NCBI GenBank assembly: GCA_027704905.1
Contig: CM050999.1
Span: 8,042,392-8,106,391, forward strand
Length of the DNA stretch: 64,000 nucleotides
Direction: 5' to 3'
Source: Muraenolepis orangiensis
Taxonomy: Eukaryota; Chordata; Actinopteri; Gadiformes; Muraenolepididae
Shown here: piece after piece, positions 17,401-24,569 of the stretch
Layout: the number at the start of each line of letters is the position of its first letter
How positions within the stretch are numbered: position 1 is the stretch's first letter
The notes under the pieces: model-generated
Databases searched by the model: none
Told to the model about the DNA's origin: nothing
The model's input: the letters and a program-made list of their open reading frames with translations, nothing else
Translations under genes and position numbers: made by a program

Positions 17401-18181
17401 GAAGGATATGTGGTACCCCAAGCTACCCTTGGGGTCCCACCAGGGCAAAGTATAGGAGACTTACCGTTGGTTACGTTGTGGGAGGCGTATATCTCCCGAG
17501 GGAGATACTTGGAGGGCTTTAGGACCCGGGGGAAGGCGAACGAGATCCCGGAGTGAAACCCCCAGCTGACAACAATCAACACCTGAGTAAATCAGGTGCT
17601 TAAAAGCACCCAGGTAGAGGGTTGCTAGAGAAGAGAAGGGGGGTGAGAGGACCGAGCCCTTGCGGCCGAGAGGTCCCGCCATATGCTGCTATGCTACTAT
17701 GCTGTTATGCTGTTCTGTTGTTCTGCTGGTTTCAGTTGTGATGCGAAGAAATAAAAGGACATTTATCGTTTAACCCTCAAAAACCCGCTGTTGTTTGCCT
17801 CCTTGAGCGTGGGCGCTCACAATATATATTTGATGTATATACATGTTTCTCAGCAAAAAACGAATTATGTTGTTCATGTTGATGTCCAGTAGTGTCAATA
17901 AAATATGAAACCTGGCAAAGCCCTCCCATAACATTTAGTTTGATGGTACGTAGCCACCCTGCAAATGGTAATGGTGTTGTGCGTGTTTCTCAGGGAAGAG
18001 GGTCTGTGTTGGAGAGTCTCTGGCCCGGATGGAGATCTTCCTCTTCATGGTCTCTCTGGTCCAGAAGTTCACCTTCACCTGTCCATTAGGACCGGAGCAC
18101 ATTGACCTCAGCCCGGACCTCAGCAGTTTCACCAGTGTTCCGAGAACGTACCAAACTGTCGCCACACCACGGCTTAACTGA
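8493..18181 (+). CDS. Cytochrome P450 family 2, gene 1 (9 exons, 493 aa)
   Basis: Exons: 8493-8666, 9191-9353, 9617-9766, 10578-10735, 14948-15124, 15322-15463, 15634-15821, 15909-16050, 17994-18181. All splice sites are GT-AG, and exon sizes (163, 150, 177, 142, 188, 142) match the standard nine-exon CYP2 gene. The product is an ER-anchored monooxygenase. It has an N-terminal membrane helix (residues 6-22), a proline hinge LPPGPPGLP (31-39), helix C WKQLR (122-126), ExxR as EVQR (355-358), FNPQHF (408-413) and the heme loop FSAGKRVCVG with Cys436. The I-helix reads AGIES (298-302): the usual Thr is Ser, unlike genes 2-4. Intron 4 contains an RTE LINE and intron 8 a sense LTR element. The start is chosen because the membrane helix follows at once and the same ATG is conserved in all copies. 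Subfamily uncertain; CYP2X/2Y-like is a guess. Confidence 0.9.
9420..9545. repeat. Short intron-2 donor-like repeats in gene 1
   Basis: Three to four degenerate copies of about 29 bp ('gggtccccataaaacacag', 'gtctctacaatacacag'), following the exon-2 donor 'acggtaggttccccat'. This is the small version of the arrays in genes 2, 3 and 4. Confidence 0.7.
9840..10390. repeat. Interspersed repeat remnant shared by intron 3 of the CYP genes
   Basis: Blocks such as 'gatatgcagggaatgggga', 'gacaagggctgtagcaggcg' and 'tatgctatgcagggacaa' recur in intron 3 of gene 2 (26150-26640), gene 3 (40440-40870) and gene 4 (62126-62556). It may be an old LTR remnant (compare reversed fish LTR sequences), present before the genes duplicated. 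No coding potential. Confidence 0.5.
10858..11045 (+). mobile_element. LINE 3' end (CR1/L2/Rex1-like), left part, split by RTE insertion
   Basis: A plus-strand reading frame ends RLRDSFHSQAIRLLNKGV-stop at about 10861-10917. This is the characteristic end of a fish jockey-superfamily LINE reverse-transcriptase ORF. An AT-rich 3' UTR follows and continues after the RTE element at 14265-14409, ending 'gacaataaacttgacttgac'. Related ends in minus orientation lie at 30663-30945 and about 44322-44410. Confidence 0.7.
11032..11045. repeat. Target-site duplication, left copy (RTE)
   Basis: ctttaaacagtttt at 11032-11045 and ctttgaacagtttt at 14265-14278 (one mismatch in 14) bracket the RTE element. 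Confidence 0.75.
11046..14264 (-). mobile_element. Full-length-looking RTE/Rex3-like LINE in gene 1 intron 4
   Basis: A 3.2-kb element in antisense to the CYP gene, bounded by a 14-bp near-perfect target duplication. Its 3' end (left) is a run of 'tccatcca' repeats, typical of this fish family. Its 5' end lies only a few bases before the ORF start. It carries one uninterrupted ORF. It inserted into the 3' UTR of another LINE. Confidence 0.85.
11088..14258 (-). CDS. RTE LINE ORF: AP endonuclease plus reverse transcriptase (1056 aa)
   Basis: An uninterrupted frame. The basic N-terminus is followed by an apurinic-type endonuclease (LALGTWNVTSL near residue 91; LLGDFNAHVG; STDHHLVVSW near 320), then reverse transcriptase (KAPGVDEIRPEML; NYRGITLLS; LLFADDVVLF with the catalytic FADD) and a C-terminal region with the repeated Arg/Trp pattern of this family (TYGHEQWVMTERMRSRIQ). 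Endonuclease and RT together nick target DNA and copy the element's RNA into it. Several normally invariant RT positions look changed: CGLRPGCGTT where CGFRPGRG is usual, and QGYALSP where QGCPLSP is usual. The copy may therefore be inactive despite its open frame. It runs opposite to the host gene. Confidence 0.85.
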   Translation of the reverse strand: MDKQTRSEDTLPGGSPGPLSGARPGKRARKRAPGGQVSHGARSGIARKSNVATSPSRGPTTYGKNHWGRVHCQLGGSEGRGHRRTKPSQQRLALGTWNVTSLGGKEPELVREVERYQLDLVGLTSTHSTGSGTKLLDRGWTLSFSGVAQGVRRRAGVGILTSPRLSAALLKFTPVDERVASLRLRVMGGKTLTVVCAYAPNNSSEYPAFLHTLDGVLHGAPEGDSIVLLGDFNAHVGNDGETWRGVLGMNGLPDLNRSGVLLLDFCASHGLAITNTMFKHKDAHKCTWYQSTLGRRSMIDFVIVSSGLRPHVLDTRVKRGAELSTDHHLVVSWVRWRGKPLDRPGKPKRVVRVNWERLVDAPVRETFNSHLRRNFSVISVEAGGIEPEWSLFKASIAEAAVESCGLKVIGASRGGNPRTSWWTQVVREAVRLKKEAFRAMLACETPDSVARYRQAKRTAASAVAEAKQRVWEEFGEAMEKDFQSAPKRFWQTIRRLRRGKRGSIQAVYSKGGTLLTSTEEVIGRWKEHFEELLNPTTPSMVETELEDEGRQTSISLEEVTAVVKHLRSGKAPGVDEIRPEMLKALGVEGLSWMTRLFNIAWKSGTVPEEWQTGVVFLFKKGDQRVCANYRGITLLSLPGKVYSKVLERRVRPIVEPQIEEEQCGLRPGCGTTDQLFTLARILEGAWEYAHPVYMCFVDLEKAYDRVPREILWGVLREYGVRGSLLRATQSLYSQSKSCVRILGTKSGLFSVGVGLRQGYALSPILFVIFMDRISRRSHGGEGFQYGGLRIESLLFADDVVLFASSVCDLQHSLDRFAAECEAAGMRISTSKSEAMVLSRKPVDCLLQVGRESLSQVKEFKYLGVLFSSEGRMEREIDRRIGAAGAVLGALWRTVVTKRELSQKAKLSIYRSVFVPTLTYGHEQWVMTERMRSRIQAAKMSFLRRVAGISLRDRVRSSVTRERLGVEPLLLRVERSQLRWFGHLVRMLPGRLPREVFQAHPTGKRPWGRPRYRWGDYISTLAWERLGIPQSELVDVAREREVWSPLLELLPPRPDFG
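14265..14409 (+). mobile_element. LINE 3' UTR, right part, after RTE insertion
   Basis: Continuation of the element at 10858-11045, starting with the right target duplication and ending in 'gacaataaacttgacttgac', followed by a (TA)n tract at 14410-14460. Confidence 0.65.
14410..14460. repeat. (TA)n microsatellite
   Basis: About 50 bp of alternating T and A directly downstream of the LINE 3' end, probably grown from its tail. Confidence 0.95.
16106..17821 (+). mobile_element. Young non-autonomous LTR retrotransposon in gene 1 intron 8
   Basis: Two 413-bp LTRs (16106-16518 and 17409-17821) begin TGTGGTACCCC and end GCGCTCACA. I found one difference between them (16305 region, 'agcacacagg' versus 'agcacccagg'). 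A purine-rich tract, gttgaggggaaggata, abuts the 3' LTR as expected for a polypurine tract. Flanking 'atat' on both sides fits a 4-bp target duplication but is low-complexity. The internal 890 bp hold a single ORF and no protease, reverse transcriptase or integrase. Each LTR contains AATAAA (16447-16452 and 17750-17755), in the same orientation as the CYP gene. Confidence 0.88.
16566..17366 (+). CDS. Gag-like ORF with octapeptide repeats fused to an RNase H-end remnant (266 aa)
   Basis: The ORF starts just after the 5' LTR with MDPALRELL, the Met-Asp-Pro start often seen in fish Gypsy gag proteins. It then carries about 17 copies of an 8-residue repeat (core PPEDAAPH/Q; 24-bp DNA unit, 16718-17125). 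The C-terminus contains RGNADALSRR, which matches the conserved end of Gypsy RNase H. The simplest reading is an internal deletion that joined the 5' gag region to the end of the RT/RNase H region, so the element must use enzymes of a relative. The DNA repeat is GC-rich and open in several frames, and the other frames are shadows. Whether protein is made is unknown. Confidence 0.65.
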   Translation: MDPALRELLTTVLQGQQTLQKAVTQLCERAAQRTPGKRPREEWAHVLAPYPPEDAAPHPPEDAAPQPPEDAAPQPPEDAAPHPPEDAAPHPPEDAAPQPPEDAAPQPPEDAAPHPPEDAAPHPPEDAAPHPPEAAAPHPPEDAAPQPPEDAAPHPPEDAAPHPPEDAAPQPPEDAAPHPPEDVAPLSLEDNTRPRIIDWDADGPEERGWPPRRNCRDRWFVLKCHREYPFKPGWTPGGARGGGDTTDRCLTLRGNADALSRRSEGL

Positions 18182-18458
18182 CCCAGTACCTGTGTGTGGG
18201 CCTTTGTGTCTCAGGTCTGTGGATAGTCTATGCTCATGTTTGTTTTAGTTTTTTGATTGAAACTCAACATTCTCTCTTCTATAGTAATAGTGATGGTTAT
18301 ATTTCAAATAACTATATTCTACTCCTCTTATACAAGCATTTAGTATGTTTCTGTTGGTCTTAATTTCTATCATATAACATCCACGTGTTAATTATACACA
18401 ATTTGTTAAATTTTTGTTTAAATCATGTTCATTCAAATGACGATATATTTTTATACTG

Positions 18459-18464
18459 AATAAA
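18459..18464 (+). terminator. Poly(A) signal of CYP2 gene 1
   Basis: AATAAA 278 bases after the stop, in a block ('actgaataaagca') conserved after genes 2 and 3. Confidence 0.75.
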
Positions 18465-18929
18465 GCATGGACATGTTACCTAACATGAGTGTGACTACTT
18501 TTCTGTGAGTTTTGACTGTTTCCCAGCTGCACTGCGACTCTAGCGACTCTAGTCTACTGCAACCTCAGATTTAATGTGACTACTATACTAACACTAGTTT
18601 TAATATGAGTCATTTTACTATAACTGTAGCTGTAGTTGTACTATATGAAGAATGCCCCAACAGACCCTCATAAGCCATAACATCATCCTCCATCTCAAAA
18701 CGCTGCATTCCTGTGCAGCAGAAATGCCGGACACAGCAATGGAACTATCTACTTACTATCTACTTACGTCTCAGTAGATTGTCTGCCATTTTTTTAATTG
18801 TGCATCCTATTTGTACCAGGCCAGCTTTGTTTGATGCCCTGGACTGTCATTAGTAATTATTATATTTAAATACCTAACAGGAAGTGAGCGTAACTCTGCA
18901 AAAAAAAGTATGCAAAAATGTCTTCTCAC

Positions 18930-19590
18930 CTCTGCACTTCGCTTATTGATAATTGTATTGAGACATCCTGTGTCACACTGTGAGGGAGGAATTAAAGGCC
19001 ATGGAAATGGGGATAATAGAAGAGTCACACAGTGGCTGGTCTAGCCCCATCGTGTTCCTGCACAAATCCGATTGGGTCACCGCAAGGTGAACAGTTTGTT
19101 GCAGTTTGACACCTATCCTATGCCCCCGTGTGACTAACTCCTAGATCGGTTTGGCACAGCATTTTTTTCTTTTCGACACTGGATTTTAACAAAAGGCTAC
19201 TGGCAGATACCCATGTTTCCTGAGTGCAGGAAAAATTGAGAGGGTTAAAAAGACTCTCTGTGGAGAGCCACTCTGATACACACTTACCTTCAAGCTTAAC
19301 ATTGTCTTGCAGGCCAATGCATCGAACAGAGGGCCGTTTTGTCGCTGGTGGTAGAGAGCCTCAGCTGTACCCCAGCAACAAGCTGGTGGAACGGGAGGTT
19401 AGGTACAGAACCGTGGAGAAGGAATGTCTGGCCATCAAGTGGGTGGTTAACGCCCTACATTACTATGTCCTGGAATGCTTATTCACCCCCTGCTCGGACT
19501 ACGCTGCAGTGGCTCCACCGCACGAAGGATACCAAGGCACAGATCACTCGTTTTTATCTCCTGCTGACAAACCCCAACTGTAGCAGCAAA
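18930..19590 (+). mobile_element. Decayed Ty3/Gypsy pol fragment
   Basis: Plus-strand frames with stops and frameshifts resemble Gypsy reverse transcriptase (about 18995-19200: KAMEMGIIEES, then WSSPIVFLHKSD) and RNase H (about 19370-19560: LYPSNKLVEREVRYRTVEKECLAIKW). Only a relic: the RT active site is not recognisable. The region 18182-18930 is the 3' UTR and flank of CYP gene 1, partly repeated after genes 2 and 3. Confidence 0.75.
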
Positions 19591-20007
19591 GCCTGCTACA
19601 CTGTTGGTCCTGGAACTCGGCCCTGACTGACCCAGGTCCTGGACTATAGGTCCGACTGACATGACTGGAGCGGAGGAGGGAGGTGAGGCGCTGTCTTGGC
19701 CTTGTAATAGAGCAATGGTTCTCCAACTATTAAGAAAAAATGTACCCCCTGCAAAGTCAACCAAGTACCCCGTTCACAAGCACAAATTATTTTGGGAGGG
19801 AAAAATAACATGGTCTTCGCTTATGATTGCATGATGTAATTCATTGGAAATACTTCTAGTATTCAGATACACTTCGTTTTTACATTTTCAAGTAACCCCC
19901 TGCTACTCCGAAGTACTCCTAGGGGTGCATCCACTGCAATCCACCGCAATATATGACTTGTTTCCACATAAAGGCACTTAAGTAAAACTTGCACTCACTT
20001 GCAAACA
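19591..20007. other. No gene; probable non-autonomous DNA transposon remnant
   Basis: About 19600-19700 resembles 7855-7960 (reverse strand). About 19713-19935 ('caatggttctccaactat ... ctaggggtgcat') resembles fish hAT-derived short elements with a 'gtaccccc' block, but I could not define clean inverted ends. Confidence 0.3.
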
Positions 20008-20107
20008 CTCACAATAGTTAAAGGCCAATTTGACTCCACTTCTGGAACGTACCCAACAGGACCTTTCAAAATTCTTAGATTTATTTCAGTGCATTCCTTA
20101 CTTACTC

Positions 20108-20145
20108 AGGAGAGTGTTGTGATGCCAGCATCACAACACTCTCCT
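20108..20145. other. Perfect 17-bp hairpin
   Basis: Arms AGGAGAGTGTTGTGATG and its exact reverse complement are separated by CCAG. The copies at 34150 and 55836 lack this palindrome and have a different short sequence. Confidence 0.85.
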
Positions 20146-20471
20146 CTCCAGCCAGGCTCCCCTGTCTCTACCTTGCGTCCACCTGGAGTTACTACACCCA
20201 GGAGGACAAGCCGTCACAGTAGACCATGACCACGCTTCAGCCCCACCTGTTCCCTATCATAATCAGCGCCCTTTCAATCACCTCCTTACTTATAATCCAC
20301 TCTTATGTTTACTCGTTGCCAGAACTTTCCCATTTTCTACAACCCGAGACTCTCTAGCCCAGGGGTGGCCAACCCGCGGCTCTCGAGCCGCATGCGGCTC
20401 TTTGCCCAGTTTCATGCGGCTCTTCAGTTCATATCGAATTATATTTGTGTGTGTGTGTGTGTGTGTGTGTG

Positions 20472-20688
20472 CAGTGGCGTAGCGCAAAATCCCGTGGCCC
20501 CCCGTGAGCAAAATCCGCGGGGAAATATCGCGATGTGTGACGATCGTTGACGGGGGTGGGGTGCTACTACCCGATCAGAAATTAAGATATATAGATGTTA
20601 ATTTTTTTTCTTACATCCAACGCCAGGGGGGGGGCCCCACTGCAAGGCACCCACTGCGGGGGGGGGGGGGCCCTTCCCTACGCCACTG
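20472..20688. mobile_element. 217-bp nested element with CAGTGGCGTAG ends
   Basis: It begins CAGTGGCGTAG and ends CTACGCCACTG (perfect 11-bp inverted repeats), flanked by tgtgtgtg on both sides (20464-20471, 20689-20696), as expected for an 8-bp hAT target duplication, though within a GT repeat. No ORF, so it is a MITE-like element inserted in the larger hAT. It contains long G runs. Confidence 0.8.
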
Positions 20689-20863
20689 TGTGTGTGTAGT
20701 GTCAGTATGAGAGCATGACAGCGCGTCTAATTGTGATGCGGCCCAAGAGCCTATCACAAAAATGCCTGCGATGCAGTGAACCAATCACCTTCGAGGGGTG
20801 AAAACCCTATCGTTGAGTAAGCACTATCTGAGTTGACCATCTGAGTTCAAATGGGACCATAGG

Positions 20864-21163
20864 ATGTTTTTAGTAGAGTGGGAGAGTTCATATTTTTTTA
20901 TAGAACGCAATTGCAAGCCATTTTGCCTTCTATGCCAGACATCATTAGCCCATTTCAAGGCTTCAAATCTTCAGCACCATTTCACCTCACTCCATGCTCA
21001 CTCCATCGACCAGGAATTCCCTAAAGGTGTTGAACTTCGCAAGCAGAAGTTAAACACCTTGAAAAGTCAGGCGGAAAAGCAGACACAGTTTTTCCAAAAA
21101 ATAATGAAGCACTCGGAGACCGTAACGCTTGCATCATATCCAGTTGCTTGGAACATAGCATGA
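20864..21163 (+). pseudogene. hAT transposase N-terminal fragment
   Basis: A 99-codon frame with a C-x2-C pattern (CKPFCLLC) followed by HFKASNLQHHFTSLHA, typical of a BED/zinc-finger-like N-terminus of hAT transposases or of ZBED/SCAND3-like domesticated relatives. It ends at a stop, and the catalytic part is missing. Confidence 0.5.
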
Positions 21164-22239
21164 GCTAAAAAGCCATACAATGAAGGGGAGTTTGTTAAAA
21201 AATGCCTAAACCAATGCCTGGTTGAAATCTTGTTTCCAGAAAACCAAAAACTGAAACAAGGTGGAGGATTGTTCAAGGCAAGGAATGTCAGAAGTCCCAC
21301 TAATTTAATTTAAAGAAGCAACATGCATAGGAAGATAAAAAACTTGTTCACATTTTGTTTACTGAGAGTTTGTGTGAGAGTGCACACAATGTTCATTGTT
21401 GATAATAACTGGCCTCTGAATACTAGTAGGAGAGGTTTAATTCAATTTCTGTCAATATTATGGTGTATGGTGTAATAAATTTGTCAGAGCAGAGCTATGT
21501 GTGTCTGTCTGTGTGACGGTGTGTGTGTCTTTGGGAGGGAGGATCCTGAGTGTGTGTGTGTAAAGTTCTAGATTTTCATTTAGTCTGTGTGAGAGAGAGA
21601 GAGGGGAGAAAGAGAGTGAGGGAGCACAGAGAAAGGCTGAGAACAGAAGAGAGAAGGAGAGGGGGGGGGGGGTGCGCATCTGTGACTGTGTGTATGATGT
21701 GGCTCTTTGCAGTAACATAGTAACATTTTTGGCTCTTAACCTCTGACTGGTTGGCCACCCCTGCTCTAGCCGATATTCCCATGAAGACCCTTAGTCAATC
21801 TCCGCAAAGTCTTTGTTTTTCTCCATTGGAATATTTTTCTTGTTTGTTACTTTTGTTGGATTTTCGATTTGATTTTGCTCTTTTTTTTGATTGTTTTGGA
21901 CTTTTTCCCCCGGCTTATTCTAGACAGATAGACAGATAGAAGTACATTGCTACTACTCCCGTTCACTTCCAGACACACACGACACGCCCCCTCTCTCTTA
22001 AAGGGGTAGGCAGCCTTGCCCTACATGAACCTACTGGTATAACAACACTATACAACGTCCCCTTGTTGGATTTCCATTTCGCACACACGTAAGTCGCTTT
22101 ACACATGGTATTATTAATTCCGTAATTTTCACACACATAGCTGCATTTTCGATTCGGACATTAAACCCTATATGTGCAACTGTCGATCCGAAAATGTTTA
22201 ATATTTTTATTTTTATTCTCAAAATAATCTATTATTATT

Positions 22240-22982
22240 GCTAGCCTGTTGCCGACCCATGACTTATTAGGGGTTCCTCCAGCTACCATCCGTGTGTGGC
22301 ACAACAGAAAGGCATTTTTTTTAACAAGACTTATTTCATAATTTATTTGGAACAGAAAAACTCCTTGGATCCGGAACAAAGGCCTAAGATGAATGGTGGA
22401 ATGGCTCTACCAAATTTCCATATACACTACTGGGCTGCCAACATCAAAAGCGTATTATATTGGCTTTGTTATACATCCACCCTGGCAATTCCTGCCTGGT
22501 TAGAAATTGAATCCAGTTCTTGCAGTCGGATTTCACTTTCTGCTCTTTTGCAATTCCCTTGCACACGCCCCAGACCTGCCAGAACATGGTAGTGCAATCC
22601 TTTCAAACTTTGGTCACAATTTAGGAAACACTATGGGTTAGTCTATCTACACCCTAATTCAAGCCAATCACCTGTTTCCAGCCTCCCACTTATATCATGC
22701 ATTTGACTAATGGTTAAAAAATGGAGTTTTGAATATTAAAATGTGTATAAAGAGGGCATTTTCATGTCTTGACCAGGTTAAACAAGAGTTTTCTCTACCA
22801 ACACATCATTTTTTCTGATATTTACAAGTAAGGCATTTTATACGGAATCTGTACCAGTTTCCTTTAACTGCTACTTGATTCAATCCTAGAAATCCAACCT
22901 GCGGTTAGGGGAGTGATAACAAGACTTTATAGAGCTATATTTGATATGGAATGCCCTGCGCTGTCAATTATAGATTTTTAAC
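22240..22982 (+). mobile_element. L1-like ORF2 C-terminal fragment, part 1 (copy A)
   Basis: The plus-strand frame 'VWHNRKAFF ... NGGMALPNFHIHYWAANI ... WLEIESSSC' resembles the region after the reverse transcriptase of fish L1 elements. Stops and frameshifts are present. It ends in a 70-bp block ('gttaggggagtgat' to 'ctgtcaattat') that is repeated after the captured CYP piece. Confidence 0.75.
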
Positions 22983-23260
22983 AGCATTCTGTATTTTAAC
23001 AGCTTTTTGTAAGGTCAGAAGGCTACAAAGAACATTCACCTTTAGGCTCAGGTCTCATTCCTTTAATGTCATTGTGTATTAGCCTTCAATTTATATCTAT
23101 GTTCTGGAGGTTTTGTTTGTTTTCTTCTGCCTGACATGAAGCTCAGTGCCAGCTATGGTCCAGTGATGACAATATATCTGGATACTCGTGGTGTGGTGGT
23201 TCTGGTCGGGTACGATGTGATAAAGGAGGCCCTGGTGGACCATGCTGATGATTTCACCGA
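22983..23260 (+). pseudogene. Captured CYP2 piece (intron 1 end + exon 2 5' part) inside L1, copy A
   Basis: 23025-23141 matches the 3' end of CYP intron 1, including the acceptor 'ctgacatgaag'. 23142-23260 matches the first 119 bases of exon 2 (LSASYGPVMTIYL ... DDFT). The match stops inside the exon, where L1 sequence resumes. There is no exon 1 and no exon 2 donor. The reading frame runs from exon 2 into L1 (102 codons, 23136-23444). Parallel copies lie at 37220-37338 and 58906-59024. Confidence 0.85.
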
Positions 23261-24150
23261 GGTTAGGGGAGTGATACAAAGGCTTTATAGAGCTATATTT
23301 GATATGGAATGCCCTGCGCTGTCAATTATAAAGGAAAACTTGGAGAGGGCTTTAGAGACCAACATTACTGAAGATCAATGGGCTAAAATACTTAGGAGAA
23401 TTCACTCTTCCTCCATTTGTGCGAGACATGGTCTCATTCAGTAAGAAATTGTTCATTGCCTGCATATGTCTAAGGCCAAGCTTTCAAAAATCTCCCCTGG
23501 GGTTAGTTCTGCCTGTAACAGATGCAAGCAAGCTCCTGCCACTCTTTACCACACATTTTGGTCATGTCCAAGTCTAACAGATTCTTCTATATTTGAAGTT
23601 TATTCGGGAATCACAGGTTTAACAATTGAACCCTGTCCTTCTCTCTGACTCTTCGGGGTACCTTCAGAGGGCTTTGCTTTACAGAAAGCCCAATTAAACA
23701 GCATAGCCTACTCTTCTCTGTTTGCAAGACGTCTCAATCTTTTAAATTGGAAGAACCTCCGCCCCCCCCTCCTTTGGCAGGTGGATCTGTGACGTCATGT
23801 GTTTTCTTAAGATTGAAAAGTTGAGATACACACTGAATGGTTCCACAGGGAGGTTTAATGTGGTATAGCAGCCTTTTATTTAATATATACAATGTTTGAC
23901 AATGCCTCTTACGTCTGGATAGCGGGTATAGTGTGGTAAATATTTTGTTACTCAACGTGTTTTTTCTTGTTTCTTAGTTTGTTTCCTTCGTTTTGTGATT
24001 TAATATTAATATAAGTATTGTTTTATTTTATTTTTTACCCCCATGTATTCTTGTCTGTGTCATTCTCCCGCTGTATATGTGCATTGAGTATGTTTTAAAA
24101 ACTTAAAACTTAATAAAAATACATTGACAAAAAAACAAAGAAAACCAACA
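23261..24150 (+). mobile_element. L1-like ORF2 C-terminus and 3' end, part 2 (copy A)
   Basis: It resumes with a second copy of the 70-bp block and continues with KENLERALETNITEDQWAKIL, a Cys-rich stretch (SACNRCKQAPATLYHTFWSCP) and LNWKNLRPP, which are hallmarks of the L1 C-terminal domain. It ends with 'aataaaaatacattgac' and an A-rich tail at about 24110-24150. Broken by stops. Confidence 0.8.
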
Positions 24151-24294
24151 CTAAACGCAATGACACCCAACTGTGCCAGAGGTGAACGACATGACTTCCT
24201 TATCTTTTAACAGCAACACAAAGTGACCTGCTGCAAACACTGGTGCACTGACCACTCCTTCTGACCAAAACAAGTAACAACGCAGAATACACAC

Positions 24295-24562
24295 TAGCTA
24301 GAACAACAACGCAGAAGACACACTAACAACTGGAGAACAACGCAGAAGACACACTAGCAGCTGGAGAACAACGCAGAAGACACACTAGCAGCTGGAGAAC
24401 AACGCAGAAGACACACTAGCAGCTGGAGAACAACGCAGAAGACACACTAGCAGCTGGAGAACAACGCAGAAGACACACTAGCAGCTGGAGAACAACGCAG
24501 AAGACACACTAGCAGCTGGAGAACAACGCAGAAGACACACTAGCAGCTGGAGAACAACGCAG
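24295..24562. repeat. 31-bp VNTR immediately upstream of the gene 2 start codon
   Basis: About eight copies of a 31-bp unit (core 'aacaacgcagaagacacac' plus 'tagcagctggag') end within 10 bases of the ATG at 24570. Genes 3 and 4 have about 1.5 copies, and gene 1 has a single related unit. It probably lies in the 5' UTR or core promoter. Confidence 0.92.
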
Positions 24563-24569
24563 ACCTATC

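Larger units (their letters stand above)
20360..21763 (+). mobile_element. hAT transposon with empty-site partner in the same window
   Basis: It starts CAGGGGTGGCCAACC and ends GGTTGGCCACCCCTG, perfect 15-bp terminal inverted repeats, flanked by the 8-bp direct repeat ctctagcc (20352-20359 and 21764-21771). The copies of the surrounding block at 34364-34371 and 56050-56057 have a single ctctagcc with nothing inserted, which proves the insertion and its borders. The inside holds a nested element, GT- and GA-rich tracts, and a short plus-strand frame (20864-21163) resembling the N-terminal zinc-finger part of a hAT transposase. It is therefore a deletion derivative. Confidence 0.93.
20008..22235. 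repeat. Ancestral repeat block, copy A (also at 34057 and 55743)
   Basis: 'cacaatagttaaaggccaat' through 'cagcgccctttcaatcac' and 'gactctctagccgatattcc' matches 34057-34407 and 55743-56093 closely. Copy A continues through 22030-22200, where 'cgcacacacgtaagtcgctt' and 'attttcgattcggacatta' match 34785 and 35045. It may be an LTR; no coding region. It precedes the L1 fragment in every CYP unit except that of gene 1, and in copy A it is interrupted by a hAT element. Confidence 0.6.

Noticed and set aside
24295..24562. CRISPR-like regular repeat
   Set aside because: The 31-bp units are directly adjacent with no unique spacers; it is a eukaryotic VNTR.
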